Shown: positions 46,301 to 58,554 of the stretch, in pieces
Numbering within the stretch: position 1 is the stretch's first letter
Layout of the letters: each line of letters opens with the position of its first letter
Source of the DNA: Gigaspora margarita
Taxonomy: Eukaryota > Glomeromycota > Glomeromycetes > Diversisporales > Gigasporaceae
Assembly (NCBI GenBank): GCA_009809945.1
Contig: WTPW01002488.1
Span: 1-64,000 of the forward strand
Direction of reading: 5' to 3'
Length of the DNA: 64,000 nucleotides
The notes under the pieces: model-generated
What the model was told of the DNA's origin: nothing
Seen by the model: only the letters and a program-made list of their open reading frames with translations
The model's database searches: none
Position numbers and translations under genes: made by a program

Positions 46301-47960
46301 ATATATGCAAATCCATGAGTATATATAGTTTCATGGTTTTGAAATTTATTATGCTCAAAAAAATGTTCCCATTTGCCCTATCTAGAAAGAGTTAGATTTT
46401 TTCAAAGTTTATTACAGATATTAGTTAGATAATTATGGTTAAATAGATAAGTGTATAGAGAACGATTAGTAGGTAGAGTATCTTCAATATTAGTTTGATT
46501 TAATATATGATATAAATAAGACCATTTATCTTTGGGCATAGTTATCATATAGAATATCTGGGGAAGACTATAGAAATTTAACATAGTATTAATCTAATAT
46601 TGCTTTTGCTAAAAAAAAGGAGCAGTAGTACAAAGACTTGAAGAAATTGTAGTAGTTACAGTTTCATCAATTATATTACGAGAACTATAAGAGCTTTTAG
46701 CAATTAAATTAGCTCTTGTTGGATGATGCTCACGATTAATATTTCTAGTTGATAGTATGTGGTAGTAGTTTTGAAAATTTCTTATTTTTTTCAAAGTTAA
46801 ATATGACCAATGAAACCAATACCAATGTAGACAAAAGTGAGAATCAGAACATAGCAAGCGCAGTTTTATATATTTTCTATAGCTACCAACTGAGGGCTGA
46901 AAAACTAGAAGCTGCTTTATATTCTTATAATGGCCTTGGCCATTAGAAAATAGATCAGAAAACATTAAAGCTTCTAAATTAGGATCACTAATATAAGAGA
47001 TCTATTAGTGTTTACAATTAAGCCAGCTATTAGATAACTATAATGTGTATCTTCATTGTGTATTTTTTGAAAAAAAGAACTATTCAGAATAACCAAATCA
47101 GGAGAACAGGATAAGTTATCAGAAATACTACTATGATAAATATTAGCAGACTAAATATTAGTTTGAAGAGATTGGTGAGCTAATGATAAAAAAACAGGAA
47201 CAGGTGTTGTAGAAGAAGAATAGGAAATAGTTATACTTGATACATATTCACGAATAAGAGGATTGGAACATTTGAGCCAGTTTGATACAGGAATTAAAGA
47301 ATTATGAAACCAACTTGAAGGTTCATTCACATTTAAATAAGATCTAGCTAACCCAGAATATAGCTGAAAAGTTCTATAATTATATGATAAATTGATATTT
47401 CCTTGAAGATGCCAATAGTTAGTATAGCTATTTGAACTAGCTGAATGATCTAGTAAGCATTGCATAAAAATAGGATAAAGGTATTTTTTATATACCATAG
47501 GGACATCATGTATTTGAGAAGGAATTTGGAGTGATACTGGAGGATAATAACGCAATCTTTCACTTTTATACTCTTTGCAAACAGCTACTTGAATAATATT
47601 TCTATTATTAAACGAGTGTGAACAGGAATAGAAAAAACTTGGATTATAGTATATAAAGCATCTTCTTCATATAGCATCTATTGCGCAGAAGAATTTAGCA
47701 TAAGAATAGAATAATAAGTACAGAAAATACATGGATAATCAGATAAAATTTTAGTATCAAACTGGTGAACAAGATGACAAAGAGCAGGGGTCAAATGACA
47801 ATAGAAAAGATTAATAATTTCATTTATAGAATCAGGTATATTAGAAGTTGATAGTGCGTTTGTCAAATTTTGATTTATTTCATTTCTAAAAGTATATGGT
47901 TCAAAAATAATAGAAGATTTAACAGGATTTTTACTAAATTGTTAAGATACTTTAGCAAAA
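43316..47960 (-). pseudogene. Helitron RepHel transposase, copy 1, decayed
   Basis: Rolling-circle replicase/helicase. From the 5' side (right): N-terminal region (47950-47150), the Helitron-like N domain (46960-46610: MFSDLFSNGQGHYKNIKQLL, REHHPTRANLIA), the Rep HUH motif degraded to TIYTHGFAY (about 46300, first His changed) and the two-tyrosine motif KYITKYFTK (about 45950). Then comes the PIF1 helicase with Walker A degraded to SSAGTCKTF (about 45060), motif II degraded to IDKVSIVD (about 44840) and motif VI THKVQGLTLP (about 44060). The last helicase block FAEGQAYIALNHAM is separated from it by a Harbinger-type MITE (43510-44043). Many stops and shifts. Terminal TC and hairpin-CTRR ends were not identified. 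Confidence 0.85.
43510..44043. mobile_element. PIF/Harbinger-type foldback MITE in the Helitron helicase
   Basis: Ends GGGGGCATCCAAAAATAACG and GGGGGCATCCATAAATTACG inwards, flanked by TAA on both sides (43507-43509, 44044-44046). Removing the MITE plus one TAA joins LTLPHI to TTSIDESIFAEG in frame, which proves the boundaries. The interior holds two palindromes of the GGTACCATTCGATTCGTCTC type. Confidence 0.9.
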
Positions 47961-48170
47961 GAACTAAGTTAAAAAGTTGGATACTGTAATTAGGCTTTTT
48001 TTTTTAGAAGTTATAGAGAATAAGGTAAAACTTAACTAATGAGAAAAGTTAGAGATCTATATAAAAAATTGTTATAAATCAAGCAGTACATCGATCAAAA
48101 AGCAAATTAAGAGTGCATATAAAATAACAATGCAAGTATTATTTTGGGTTGCATAATAATTTTATAACCC
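47961..48170. other. short spacer right of Helitron 1
   Basis: No feature recognised. The Helitron 5' end may lie here. Confidence 0.3.
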
Positions 48171-48268
48171 CCTATAGTTTTTTTTTTATGATCAAATAAT
48201 TGTAATCGCTATAGTGATTGTTATTGTAAACATGATTATTTGATCATAAAAAAAAGTAATTATAGGGT
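48171..48268. mobile_element. foldback MITE, about 98 bp
   Basis: Arms ACCCCCTATAGTTTTTTTTT-ATGATCAAATAAT and, from the right, ACCCTATAATTACTTTTTTTT-ATGATCAAATAAT. Confidence 0.7.
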
Positions 48269-48324
48269 CAGTGTACAATACAATTATTTTTATTATAAAC
48301 AGAAATGAATTAACATATAGGTAT

Positions 48325-48941
48325 AGACCAGTACAGAAAAATTTGTACCTTGAAAAATTTTATAATTTTAACACTAAGGAAAAATTTTTATTTTCTTGAA
48401 TAATTATTAAAATTTTTTAGTAACAAATAAAATGGGTTTAATCTAACTTATTATATTATTTTTATTGTTTTAACATTGTTTTATTTTAATAATTAAGCAT
48501 GTACAATTCACTGTATTTGAAAAAAAAACAAAAATTTTTTTTTAAAAAAAAGATATTTTAAATAATTTTGCAATCAATATGCAGTTCTATGAGCTTGTAC
48601 TATGCAAGTGCATTGATGTGCATATGATAAAGATATGGTTAAAATTTGAGCAAAATTGAATCTCTAGTTGTGAAGAAATTAAGCTTTAAAGTAAGATAAT
48701 TTAATTTTTTTTTACTATATACGTGTATATATAAATTACTATAGTAAATTATATAGTAAATATTTTTAAAAAAGTTACTATTAATAAATTTTTTTATTTT
48801 ATCAATAAAATAATTGAAATTTTTTATTTTTATCAATCCACTAATCTAATAAGTATATTAAATTAAAAAAATTAAAAATTAATTTTACAAAAAATATTTT
48901 AATTAGAGCTATTTGAGGTACAAATCTTTTTGCACCGGCCC
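48325..48941. mobile_element. MITE, about 617 bp, GACCAGTACA..TTTGTACCT ends
   Basis: Left AGACCAGTACAGAAAAATTT, right inwards GGGCCGGTGCAAAAAGATTT, both followed by GTACCT. AT-rich interior; the minus frame at 48639-48836 is not convincing. Confidence 0.6.
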
Positions 48942-50011
48942 ATATCAAATAACTTAAACGACAGTTAGCAGATATTTTTTTGTGATAAGGCAAAAGTAAT
49001 TGATCGATAACAATCTAAAGTTAATCTAACAGATTATTGATAAAACCTGCATGTGCATGCAGGTAAGCAATATACCTATTCGTTAAATTATTATCTTCTC
49101 TAATTAATCTCAAAATTAATCTCAGATTATTGCTATTTATAGACATTATTGTTTTTTTGTAATATACAACAAACTACTAAATATGGATATAATGAACTAA
49201 CAAAATAATACGAGCGATCGATTTTACAAAAGCTGAGCTATAAATTTATCTGATTATAATAAAAGATCTTGTGAAGATAACAGTGAAATTACACAACAGT
49301 TAACAATAGCTCAAAAATATTATTATTTAATACGAAAATTATATGATCAGAATGCTTGAAATCAATATTTGCTTTTTAGGTTAAATTATTTACCATTGTT
49401 TAATACACTGGTTTTTTTATGTCATACACAATATTTACAATACAATCTATGTACTTCGATCTATTGTTTATAATTATACAAAAGTAAGTTTAACAGAGTA
49501 AATTATAAAACTTGATCAGTAGCTTTATCTAATTATAATGAAAGATCTTTGCAAAGATAACAGTTAAATTCTACATCACTCAACAATAGGTTAAAAATTA
49601 TATTATTTAATACAAAAATCGTATGCTCGGAATGCTTGAAATTGATATTTACTTTTTAGAATACCTACTATCATTTGACACAACGATTTTCTTACATGGT
49701 ACAATATTCACAATTCAACTATGCATTTTTGATATATTCTTTTAGAAACAAATACGACAGAAACTATAAATAAATTAGACGAGCTGGTATTCAATTACTT
49801 ATATTATAATCAGAATTGGCAACAAACCAAGTCCATCGAAAATTAAATCATCAACAAATCATAATGAACCAATACTACAATCCATTGGTTTATTGATTTA
49901 TACTAGCTTTATTAAAAAAATCGCTTTATAAAAAATTAATTATAAATAAATGATTATCTACAAATATAGTTATCATACGAATATCTTTTAATCATTTAAT
50001 CGCATTTAACC
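48942..50011. other. spacer with a diverged direct repeat
   Basis: Two blocks (about 49230-49460 and 49500-49745) share ATCTGATTATAATAAAAGATC-like, AACAGTTAAATT and GGAATGCTTGAAAT landmarks, suggesting an old 0.26-kb duplication. No gene. Confidence 0.45.
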
Positions 50012-50019
50012 GTTAGTAT

Positions 50020-50981
50020 TAGAGTTTGGAACCAGTTTTATTTTAAAAACCAGTTGTATTATATTTAAAAAAATCAATCTGGGTTGAACGTGGATTTGGT
50101 ACACAAACATTTATCCATAAAACCGAATTTAAAACTAAAACTAAGTTTATTATACAATCTGGTTAATATCATTGCAAATACATGTAAATTTTAACAATTC
50201 TTATAAATAGTGATCAGGGATGATAATTAGTTTTTTTTTTTTTTGCGTTTGCTTTTCATTTTGTGCCGCGGCTCTTTACTTCAAGGTGATCTTTATTTCT
50301 TTGCCATTCTTGCTTTCTTGTTTGTGAACACATTTTACTAACCTTTTTGTTTACAAACACATTTAGTTAATGAATGCTTTTTTCTGATTTATAGAAAGCG
50401 ACAGAAGTTTTTTGTGTTAGCTTTTTTTAAACGTCTTTGAGGTAGTTGCTTTCTTTCTCAGCTTGTGGTTTCGTAGTTTGTTGTGTCATTCTGGCGGGTC
50501 AATGCTTGTTGTGTTGTTCTAGTGGGTTCATCATTTGTTGCATCATTCTGATGGGTTTGTCGTTGTTGCATTATTCCAGTGGGTTTGTTATAGTTGGGTA
50601 GTTATGGTCAGATTATAAATTGTTATTAAAAATAAAATATATACAATAAAAATTATATTAAAATTATCTTACCTGAATCATGTCATGATAATAATACATA
50701 GGTGTAAATCTACTGTAGGTGCAAATTACCATAGGTGTGTTTTAGTAAAAGTGATTTTAAAACAAAAAAAAAGTACAAAATGTAGGTATAAATTCACATA
50801 TCCAATATTTGAGTACTGATCATTCTATATTTAACCGGTTGTATTCATATATCCAGTTCATATATAACTGGTTGTATTTATGTACCCAGGTCAAATATTC
50901 TTCAAATTAGACCCAGATTTATTAACAATTCTGGTTGACCCGGGTTTGAAACCGGGTTGATATATCCAGTTCCAACCTCTA
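50020..50981. mobile_element. non-autonomous hAT element, 962 bp, 8-bp TSD
   Basis: Ends TAGAGTTTGGAACCAG and TAGAGGTTGGAACTGG inwards, flanked by perfect 8-mers GTTAGTAT (50012-50019, 50982-50989). The subterminal regions carry many CCAGTT/AACCGG motifs. No transposase inside. The interior includes a 28-bp minisatellite. Confidence 0.9.
50478..50590. repeat. 28-bp minisatellite, four units
   Basis: Units of 28-29 bp beginning TTGTTGCATCATTCTG and containing GTGGGTTTGT. GC-richer than the surroundings and inside the hAT-type element. Confidence 0.8.
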
Positions 50982-51238
50982 GTTAGTATAACTTAAGATA
51001 TTCGAGTTAATATACAAAGTAAGTTCACTATCTATATTAGTGCTGTAAATAAGTAAAAACTAATTAAATTCACCTAATTCTATCTTATTCAAGTAGATTT
51101 AATTATAATAAAATTATTGATTAGTGCATTTATATTAAGCTATTCTAAGATTGTAGTATTTATCTTTACATTAAAATTTGTCTTAAGTTTCAGTCTGTTC
51201 GTACAAATATAGTAATTTATTGAATTCAAAGTCAATAA

Positions 51239-52142
51239 GGAGCTTCCAGAAATTACGTAATATTTTTGTTACTAATAAATTTCAAAATTTTACCCCACCC
51301 ACCCACACCTGATACTCTATTAGCCAATCAAATTTTGCATTTAAAATTTATTCATATGTTCAATTTATAAAATTGATAATAACTATTGATCTATGGACCA
51401 ATTTAGATAATTTAACTACCAAAATGTTCGTCTCACTGAGACGATTCTAACAAGCCCAAAATCGTTAAAATCTAATCACAGGGTCCCAAGATCATTCAAC
51501 TTTTGTGTAATTTTAATAGTGATTTTTTTTAGAATTACTAAGTAAATATCTTTAATATCGAATAACTTTTGATCCACTGGCCCGTTTTGGATGATTTAAC
51601 TATCAAAATGTTCGTCTCAGTGAGACGATTCTGACAAGCCCAAAATCGCTAAATTCTAATCACAGGATTCCAAGAACGATAAAGATTTTATTGTTTGTTT
51701 AACAATACAAATCTTTATTGTTCTTGGAATTCTGTAATTAGAATTTAGTGATTTTGGGCTTGTTAGAATCGTCTCACTGAGACGAACATTTTGGTAGTTA
51801 AATCATCCAAAATGGGCTAGTGGATCAAAAGTTATTCAATATTAAAGATAGTTACTTAGTGATTCTAAAAAATTACTATTAAAATTACACAAAAGTTGAA
51901 CGATCTTGGGACCCTGTGATTAGATTTTAATGATTTTGGGCTTATTAGAATCGTCTCAGTGAGACGAACATTTTGGTAGTTAAATGATCTAAATTGGTCC
52001 AGCAGATCAATAGTTATTAATAATTTTATAATTTTATACTTTTGGCCAGATTTATAAAATTTTAACCAGAATTATAATTATAACCTGATATTTTCGGGAC
52101 CCCACCCACCCACTAAAAATTATGTAATTTCTGGAAGCCCCC
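51239..52142. mobile_element. PIF/Harbinger-type foldback, 904 bp, TAA target
   Basis: Ends GGAGCTTCCAGAAATTACGT and GGGGGCTTCCAGAAATTACA inwards, flanked by TAA. Between them lies an almost perfect hairpin of about 300-bp arms (about 51370-52015), each arm with two copies of TTCGTCTCACTGAGACGA-type palindromes followed by AAGCCCAAAATCG. A conserved CCCCACCCACCCAC strip stands just inside each end. Confidence 0.88.
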
Positions 52143-53577
52143 TAATCACAGCTTAGAAAACAATATAGCACAAAATATATGACATATTGATTTATGAAAC
52201 AAATGCTTAGATATTTATTAAATTGGCATGAGATATAAGATTTTTTTACTCAGAATTTGCCAAGGATAATTTTTTATTAATTGTTTATAAAAAGCATAGA
52301 ACATATTTAATTAGAGTCTCACACTGCGTATTTAATCAAACCTACATAAGGGAACTATGTAATTTTACTACAATAAGTGAAATTAAAAATAATAATATCA
52401 TTTTTTTAATTACTTATAAAGAAAAGCACAAATTTTCAAAAGTCTCTTCTAAATATCACATTTCTTTTTCTAATTCCTTTCGAATGTAATTTTTTTATAA
52501 AAACTACTTCCAAAAGGTTATACTCGATTTTTGCAAAAACCCTAGTAAATCCATTTGGTTGTACTTATTGTACAAAATTTTTTTATAAATCATGTATTCT
52601 ATTAGTTTAACACCCAAAATTTACATACTAGTATAAAATCTTTGAACTTAACTTTGTTTGATACTTCATAGATATTTTGCAAAAATTTCTAAGCAATACC
52701 TCATCTTTGTAGAGAGTTAAATCATTTTGAAATGCTTAATAAATATATTAATTTATTGTTATATTAATATGTATCAAAAGTGATAACAATTGTTTCCTTC
52801 ATATAACATAAAAAATCTGAATATATTAAATTATATAGTTACCTTATATAGGTTTAATTATCTAATCTGTTTACCACTCCAATACCTGATGCAAAAATAA
52901 AAATCAATGATCTTCATTTACTGCACTCAAATAATAGGAAGATTGTTGTTGCATAAATATTAATAAAACAGAATCTCGTTATTATCTTTGATTCAGTACT
53001 ACCAGACTCTACTAGTATCCAAAATAGCATTAGCGATATTACAAAGATCAATCATTCATAATTCAGTAAATCTATAGAACTGGTTTCACTCATATTTGGC
53101 TATATGAGCATTTTGATATCGCTGATGTTATTTTAGATAATAATATTAAAAAATCCTGTGGCCTGCATTTTTTTGCATATAAAGAGGTCTTGTAACATAT
53201 GCTATGTCCATACAATTTGATCATCGCTTTGCTATTTATTACAAAATGCACTATATGTATAGTTGGGGATGAAATTCATTTTCAATTTTTTTAATTTTAA
53301 CAATAATTTTAACAATAATTTTAACATTTTTAATATGTTTATAAATTAAACCTAAAACAATTATTATATTTAATTTACTTAGTTTTAATTAATTTTTGGC
53401 ATAATTTAAATTAACTTTTAATATTGAAAAACTAATTTCACCAATTTCACCATCAAATAATTTCAACAATTTCAACAAGAACTTCTTATTAAGAAGAGTA
53501 ATTTCACCCTCATCTATAACTATACGCAACACATCTATCTACAACTACCAAATTTGCTAACTGCTTGATTTGTAAAT
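52143..53577. other. AT-rich spacer
   Basis: A few tandem AACAATAATTTT units occur near 53300. No gene or RNA recognised. Confidence 0.4.
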
Positions 53578-54702
53578 ATGTCATCCTTATTCATAGTGTT
53601 TTGCTTTACTAAAAATGTTACTAGGAATGATAAATGCATTTTTGGAACTGCTTTATACTGAATTAACTATAATGTCGACAAATTCAGAGAAATCATATTC
53701 AAAGGGTTTATAGCCAGTTCTGAATCCTTGGTCATGCCTTTCAAAAAAAACTTTATCATCCTGCTTATTGAACACTATGCATATGAAGAGGCAGAATATG
53801 TAAGTTTTGTTACTATTGATATTTTGAATTTATTTCGTATTGCGAATGCTCTATATCATACCTTATTCCCTTTCTCTAGGTTACTCTAGTTCAAATAGTT
53901 CTGATCTCTTTTTCTAAGAGAGATTACATTCTTACCTCTGAAGACCTTCTGAGCTCGTTTTCTTTGCTGATTTACTCTGCTACCATCGTAGCAGATTCTT
54001 ATATTCCAGATAACCAAGGCAGACAAAAAAGCTTTATGATGGCAAGACAGTTATATAATGAGATCACTAACAATATAAATGTGAAGTCAAAAGTTATTGT
54101 ATCATATAAAAATGAAAATAACAGGTATAATGCTATGAAAAATAATTTGAAAAAGATAGTTCTATCTGTTATAGACTTTAAAGATTGGATCAAAAAAATT
54201 TTCCTATATTCTCGCTTCTGACATCGAATAGACCTATATTTCTAATGATCCTTCGCCTTCAAGTGCCACAACTAACACAAAAGGAATTTCAGAAGTCAAG
54301 TTCAACGAACACCTTGATGGTATCAAAGAAAAATATGCTATGTTCCTCAAAAAAGACAGAACACAAGGCAAAATGTTAATCTGCATAATTCAAATAATAA
54401 ACATTTGAATAACAAAAATACCTCTCTCAATTTTGTTAACATTATTTCACAAGTTCAAAAAGGAACTCCTTCAGTCAAAACGGCATATACAGGTCAGTTC
54501 TCATCAACTACCAATTTTGTATCTACTTCACAAAATACAAGGTAATATATTTTTTCTCGCACTATTCGTGTTGAAGACGAAGAGGATATTGCTTTCATAA
54601 GAGATGCTGATCCCACAGAACTTGTTCAGATTTGAATTCAAGATGCAATGCCTAAGATTAAAGAGAAACATGGAAAAAATCTTTGTTCTTCGAAAAAATA
54701 AT
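53578..54702 (+). pseudogene. decayed two-exon gene, unrecognised
   Basis: ATG at 53578 (MSSLFIVFCFTKNVTRNDKC), TGA in the position after FGTALY, then KFREIIFKGFIASSESL and IEHYAYEEAEY. The donor is GTAAGT at 53797 and the acceptor CTCTAG ends about 53879. Exon 2 starts VTLVQIVLISFSKRDYI and includes TIVADSYIPDNQGRQ and KVIVSYKNENNRYNAMKNN. Frameshifts near 54210 and 54355 lead to a Ser/Thr/Asn-rich stretch with QVQKGTPSVKTAYTGQF and RVEDEEDIAFIRDADPTELV. A TGA at 54633-54635 is followed by IQDAMPKIKEKHGK and a TAA at about 54700. Restored length would be about 350 residues. It could be an ORF1/Gag-like protein or a host gene; no domain is visible. Confidence 0.5.
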
Positions 54703-54783
54703 TATTTTGTTATCTCTTCTTTTGGTTTAATAAAATCAAATAAATAAATTTAATAAATTACAAATAAATTAATTGCTATAATG

Positions 54784-55813
54784 GGATGTGGCAACTTAGT
54801 GAAGTCGGATGTTTGTCACCCCCAAGCATTTGTGACTACAGGTACAGAGTTCGAATCCCACTAGAGACATTTTTCGAAAATTCATATCTGTGTTATGTTA
54901 ACAAACTATAAGCTGGATTGGTAGATCTGTAACCTGGGTTGCACCAAGAGCATATTGGTACAACAACAATACCGATTTGGGAGCCCTGCATAGGGCAGGT
55001 AAAAATAACCCCTGGGGGCGTTAGAATAGGAAACATGCTTAGCAAGCTCCGAGCGGAGAATAGTCAGCTTTCAACGGTATCACAAAAAGGAGTCAGAATG
55101 GGTAGGCTAACCGAGAAAACCAGGACGTATAGAGGGTCGGAGGACCCTACCAACTGAGCTGCCAGAGTCGTACTAGAGGAAAAGGACATGTGTTATAGAA
55201 GCGTGGACCAATAAAAGGGAGACCATAATGGTATCCTAAAGCCGGGCTGACTGATCCTTCTAGGCTATCAGATTGGGAGTTTTGGGATGAACCGGAAAAT
55301 ATGCTCAGGAAGACAAAGGGATAGGGTACCAGGGTTGGTGAACTTCGCAAGGGCAGAAGTAGGTATTGGTAAGAGGACAGAGGTTACCTTGTCTTGCAAG
55401 TATTGGTGCGAGCCATAGCGATAATTACTGAAGTATAGGTGAATATCTGTATGGGACAGGTACCACTTTACCAAGTTTTCCGCGAGGATATCTGCCTGGT
55501 GTATGGAGTCCTAAGGGCATGGAACCAGTATCTGGAACAATGTTCTAGTGACACAAGAGGGTTGGCAGGAGGAACAAGGATTAGAGGGTTTAAATAGGCA
55601 ATGCCAATATATGTGGGTTGCAGGTATGGCAGCTAGTGTAGAACCTTAGGGTAGCTACTTAAATAAGCAACCAAAAGTTGCAGGTGTGGCTAGTTGTACT
55701 CTCATCATTGTAACAAATGTCAGCAGTCCCATGTGGGATTACTAACGGCTCTAAAATTTTGAATAAAAATTTCCTGATTCCTAAGCGGACACTTTGAATA
55801 CAAAAAAAAAAAA
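54784..55813 (+). mobile_element. 1.03-kb tRNA-headed retroposon (SINE-like), 16-bp TSD
   Basis: The head resembles a tRNA: an A-box region TGGCAACTTAGTGAAGTCGG (about 54789) and a B-box AGAGTTCGAATCCCACT (about 54847), the internal RNA polymerase III promoter. The body is GC-richer than anything nearby and holds a second tRNA-like piece in reverse (complement GGCAGCTCAGTTGGTAGGG, about 55145-55165). It ends in a run of 13 A and is flanked by near-perfect 16-mers, ATTAATTGCTATAATG (54768-54783) and ATTAATTGCTATTATG (55814-55829). This is the hallmark of LINE-driven retroposition. It is long for a SINE, perhaps a chimera. The short frames inside are not genes. Confidence 0.85.
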
Positions 55814-55829
55814 ATTAATTGCTATTATG

Positions 55830-57093
55830 TTACATGCGATTTAAGGATAGTTACGACCCTGTGTACAAAATTTTTGTATAACATATATCATTGCACGTAA
55901 TTCTAGAATTTTTCTATACAAATCAAAAATATGACTATTGGCCAATCAAATTTCAAAAGCATAGAAATAAACCAAAACATTTATTATTCATGTAACCAAA
56001 AGTATAGAAATAGGCCAAAGTAATAGTAAATAGTATAGTCAATAAGTAAAAAGTACTGTTTTGTACCTTTCTAATAAATTGATGTCTTGGTTATAAGGAG
56101 AATTCAGTGATGGAACCTCCTGAATTATTAATAATGAATTATTTAATAACAACTTAACAATATATAGTATAGCTAATTAGTGTAGGACATATAAAAATAA
56201 AAAGTTGTATCAAAAATTTTCGAGATACTGGCAGACTAAACGCTTATTAAATGCATCAGTAGTTTATTTAATTCATTATTAATATTATTAATGATAATCT
56301 AAGTTATTAACTACAGAACTAAAAACTCAAAGATTCCATCACTAGTTACTGTATTATCATATCTTTGTTGAACTATAGTATTTTACCTTTGATTCTATCT
56401 TTATTACGTTCATATTGATATTATTTAATAACTCGATATTATTAATTATATCGTATACATCACAATTACTCTAATTAAATTAATTAATTGCGAAATTGTA
56501 ATTTGATTCATTTAATTAATTGCCAATTAAATTGATTTGATATTCATACGTACAAGTCACTACGATTGATAATAAGCGATAAGTTCTCTTTCATAAATCA
56601 TAGCAGCTAAACTGGGTTTATGTTCAAATTGCTCTTCTAAATAACAGTAACACTATACTTCAATCTATATATTAATTAAATACTCCTATTCATCTATCCA
56701 CTATTTGAATCAATTAATCATAATTTATAACTATATACCTAATAACCCTATATTATTCATATAAAAAGTTAATCTAATAATGAATGTTATAAATTAATAT
56801 AAATAAGAAATTAAATTATAAATAAATACTTATCTTACACGTTCAAACTAATAGACAATTATTATAATTATTAAATTAATGCAGATAAAAATTTACTAGA
56901 GACCAAATAATTAATGCAAATAAATAACAAATAAACAACTTAAATATCTTAGTTCTTTTGATTATTTGCATAATGTATGCAATCAAATCTTCCTAAGTGC
57001 ACCCCTTTAGAACCATAGGAAAAATTAAAAAGTGTGTACTTAGATAGAGTATACATTTATAGAGAGCAACATCTATAAGCTGAGACCAGACTA
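55830..57093. other. AT-rich spacer
   Basis: No gene. 56960-57080 contains further CTAAGTGCAC/CTTAGATAGAG motifs resembling the MITE that follows, perhaps a degraded older copy. Confidence 0.4.
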
Positions 57094-57265
57094 TAGTTAG
57101 ACCTCTCTAAATGCACTCTCTATAAGCGCACACCTTCTCTAAACGCATGCTTAAGTGCTAGCCCTAATATATACTTGACCTTTATAAGATTCCTTTTTCT
57201 TATTATTCTCTATATGCACGTTATTAACATGGTCCCAAGAGTATACACTTGGAGAGGCCTGACTG
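57094..57265. mobile_element. pogo/mariner-type MITE, 172 bp, TA target
   Basis: Ends TAGTTAGACCTCTCTAAATG and CAGTCAGGCCTCTCCAAGTG inwards, TA on each side. Confidence 0.75.
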
Positions 57266-58554
57266 TATACTATGCATTTAGAATTTACATAATCCTAGAA
57301 GTGCACTTAGAGAGTCTGGTATTCATATTCTTACGAAGCTAAAAACAAAAAGAATTGTGTTTTTATTAGTAAAACATTATGTTCTCAAAAAATACTTTAA
57401 AGTATAAAAATAAGTAACCTGTATATCAGCCAATTAGGCAAAAGTTCTTCTAAAATGAAAGTACCATTCTAACTTGAACCTTGACAAAATATTATGTAGA
57501 AAAAGAATTTGCAAGAATACCATTCTAAATTTAATAGATCTAATAGATCTTGGTATCATAATTGAAGAATTTTTGTAATAAATAAATTATTCGATTTTAT
57601 GTCAAAAAAAAGTACAAAAATTTTTTATTAAATCAGCTAAGCTACTGTAGATCATTATCTAATGCTGCTATACCTCTATTATTACAAAAGTAAAAACCAT
57701 GAACATCTCATTCACTAAAGAAACAAGTTGTTGATTATCAAAGCATTAACATGACAAAAAATCTGAAAGCAAAAAAAAAGTAAAGCAAAAATCAAAAAGA
57801 TTATATATATGATACACATGAAAAACAATTTAATTTTCTAAAATTCACTTAAATTCACAAAATTTTTACTAGCACAACAATAATGTAATACTAGCAAGAG
57901 CATGAGCATAAGCAAGAGCATAAGCTAGCGCTTGAGCAAAGACAAGAGCAAAGAGCATAGACTATATACAATAGTTTCAACTTTGTGATATAGTAAATAT
58001 CCTTTTTAAGATAGTTTTTGCTAAATACGGACAACACACATTAGCTAATAAGCGTGAGAACTACCTTTATAGAAATTAAATGTATTACAAAACAAATCAT
58101 GCACCTGCTCATGCACTGGGAGTTTTTTTATTTTAATTTTTATCGTTGTTTAATTGAGTTTGTATTGGGTATAGTTATGAAAATTTTTTTTGTTGTGTTT
58201 TGGTTGTTTGGTTAAATCGTTTGTGATTTTTTGCGAAATAAAATTGGTTGTAATTCTGTTAATGTATGTAGTTTTTGTAGTTTTGCTAGTAAATTTTGGT
58301 TTATTTTGATTTTTTTTGATTTTTTTTTATTATGTTATTTTACGTATTAGTTGTTGGTATATTGTATTATTATTTACAAAATTTGTATTTGTATATGTAA
58401 GTATAACGAATAATTTTTTTCCTTGTTTCTCACTTTCTTATTTGCTTAATTTATAAGTTGTATATTGCTTCTATAATTGTATTGCTATAGTTTTGTTAAT
58501 CTTACCTTTATAGTATTAGAGTTATTATATTTTCTGTGGCTTAATTATATGGAT
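57266..58554. other. AT-rich spacer
   Basis: A short AGAGCATAAGCA-type tandem repeat lies at 57890-57955. Otherwise nothing supported. Confidence 0.4.

Noticed and set aside
48639..48836. 65-codon Lys/Asn/Tyr-rich frame
   Set aside because: Low-complexity AT-rich sequence inside a MITE.
54784..54870. Functional tRNA gene
   Set aside because: The A and B boxes are present, but no proper cloverleaf could be drawn by eye, and the A tail with target duplication marks it as a retroposon head.
55147..55474. Overlapping frames of 67-68 codons in the GC-richer block
   Set aside because: They lie inside the tRNA-headed retroposon; length is expected from its higher GC content and no domain is seen.
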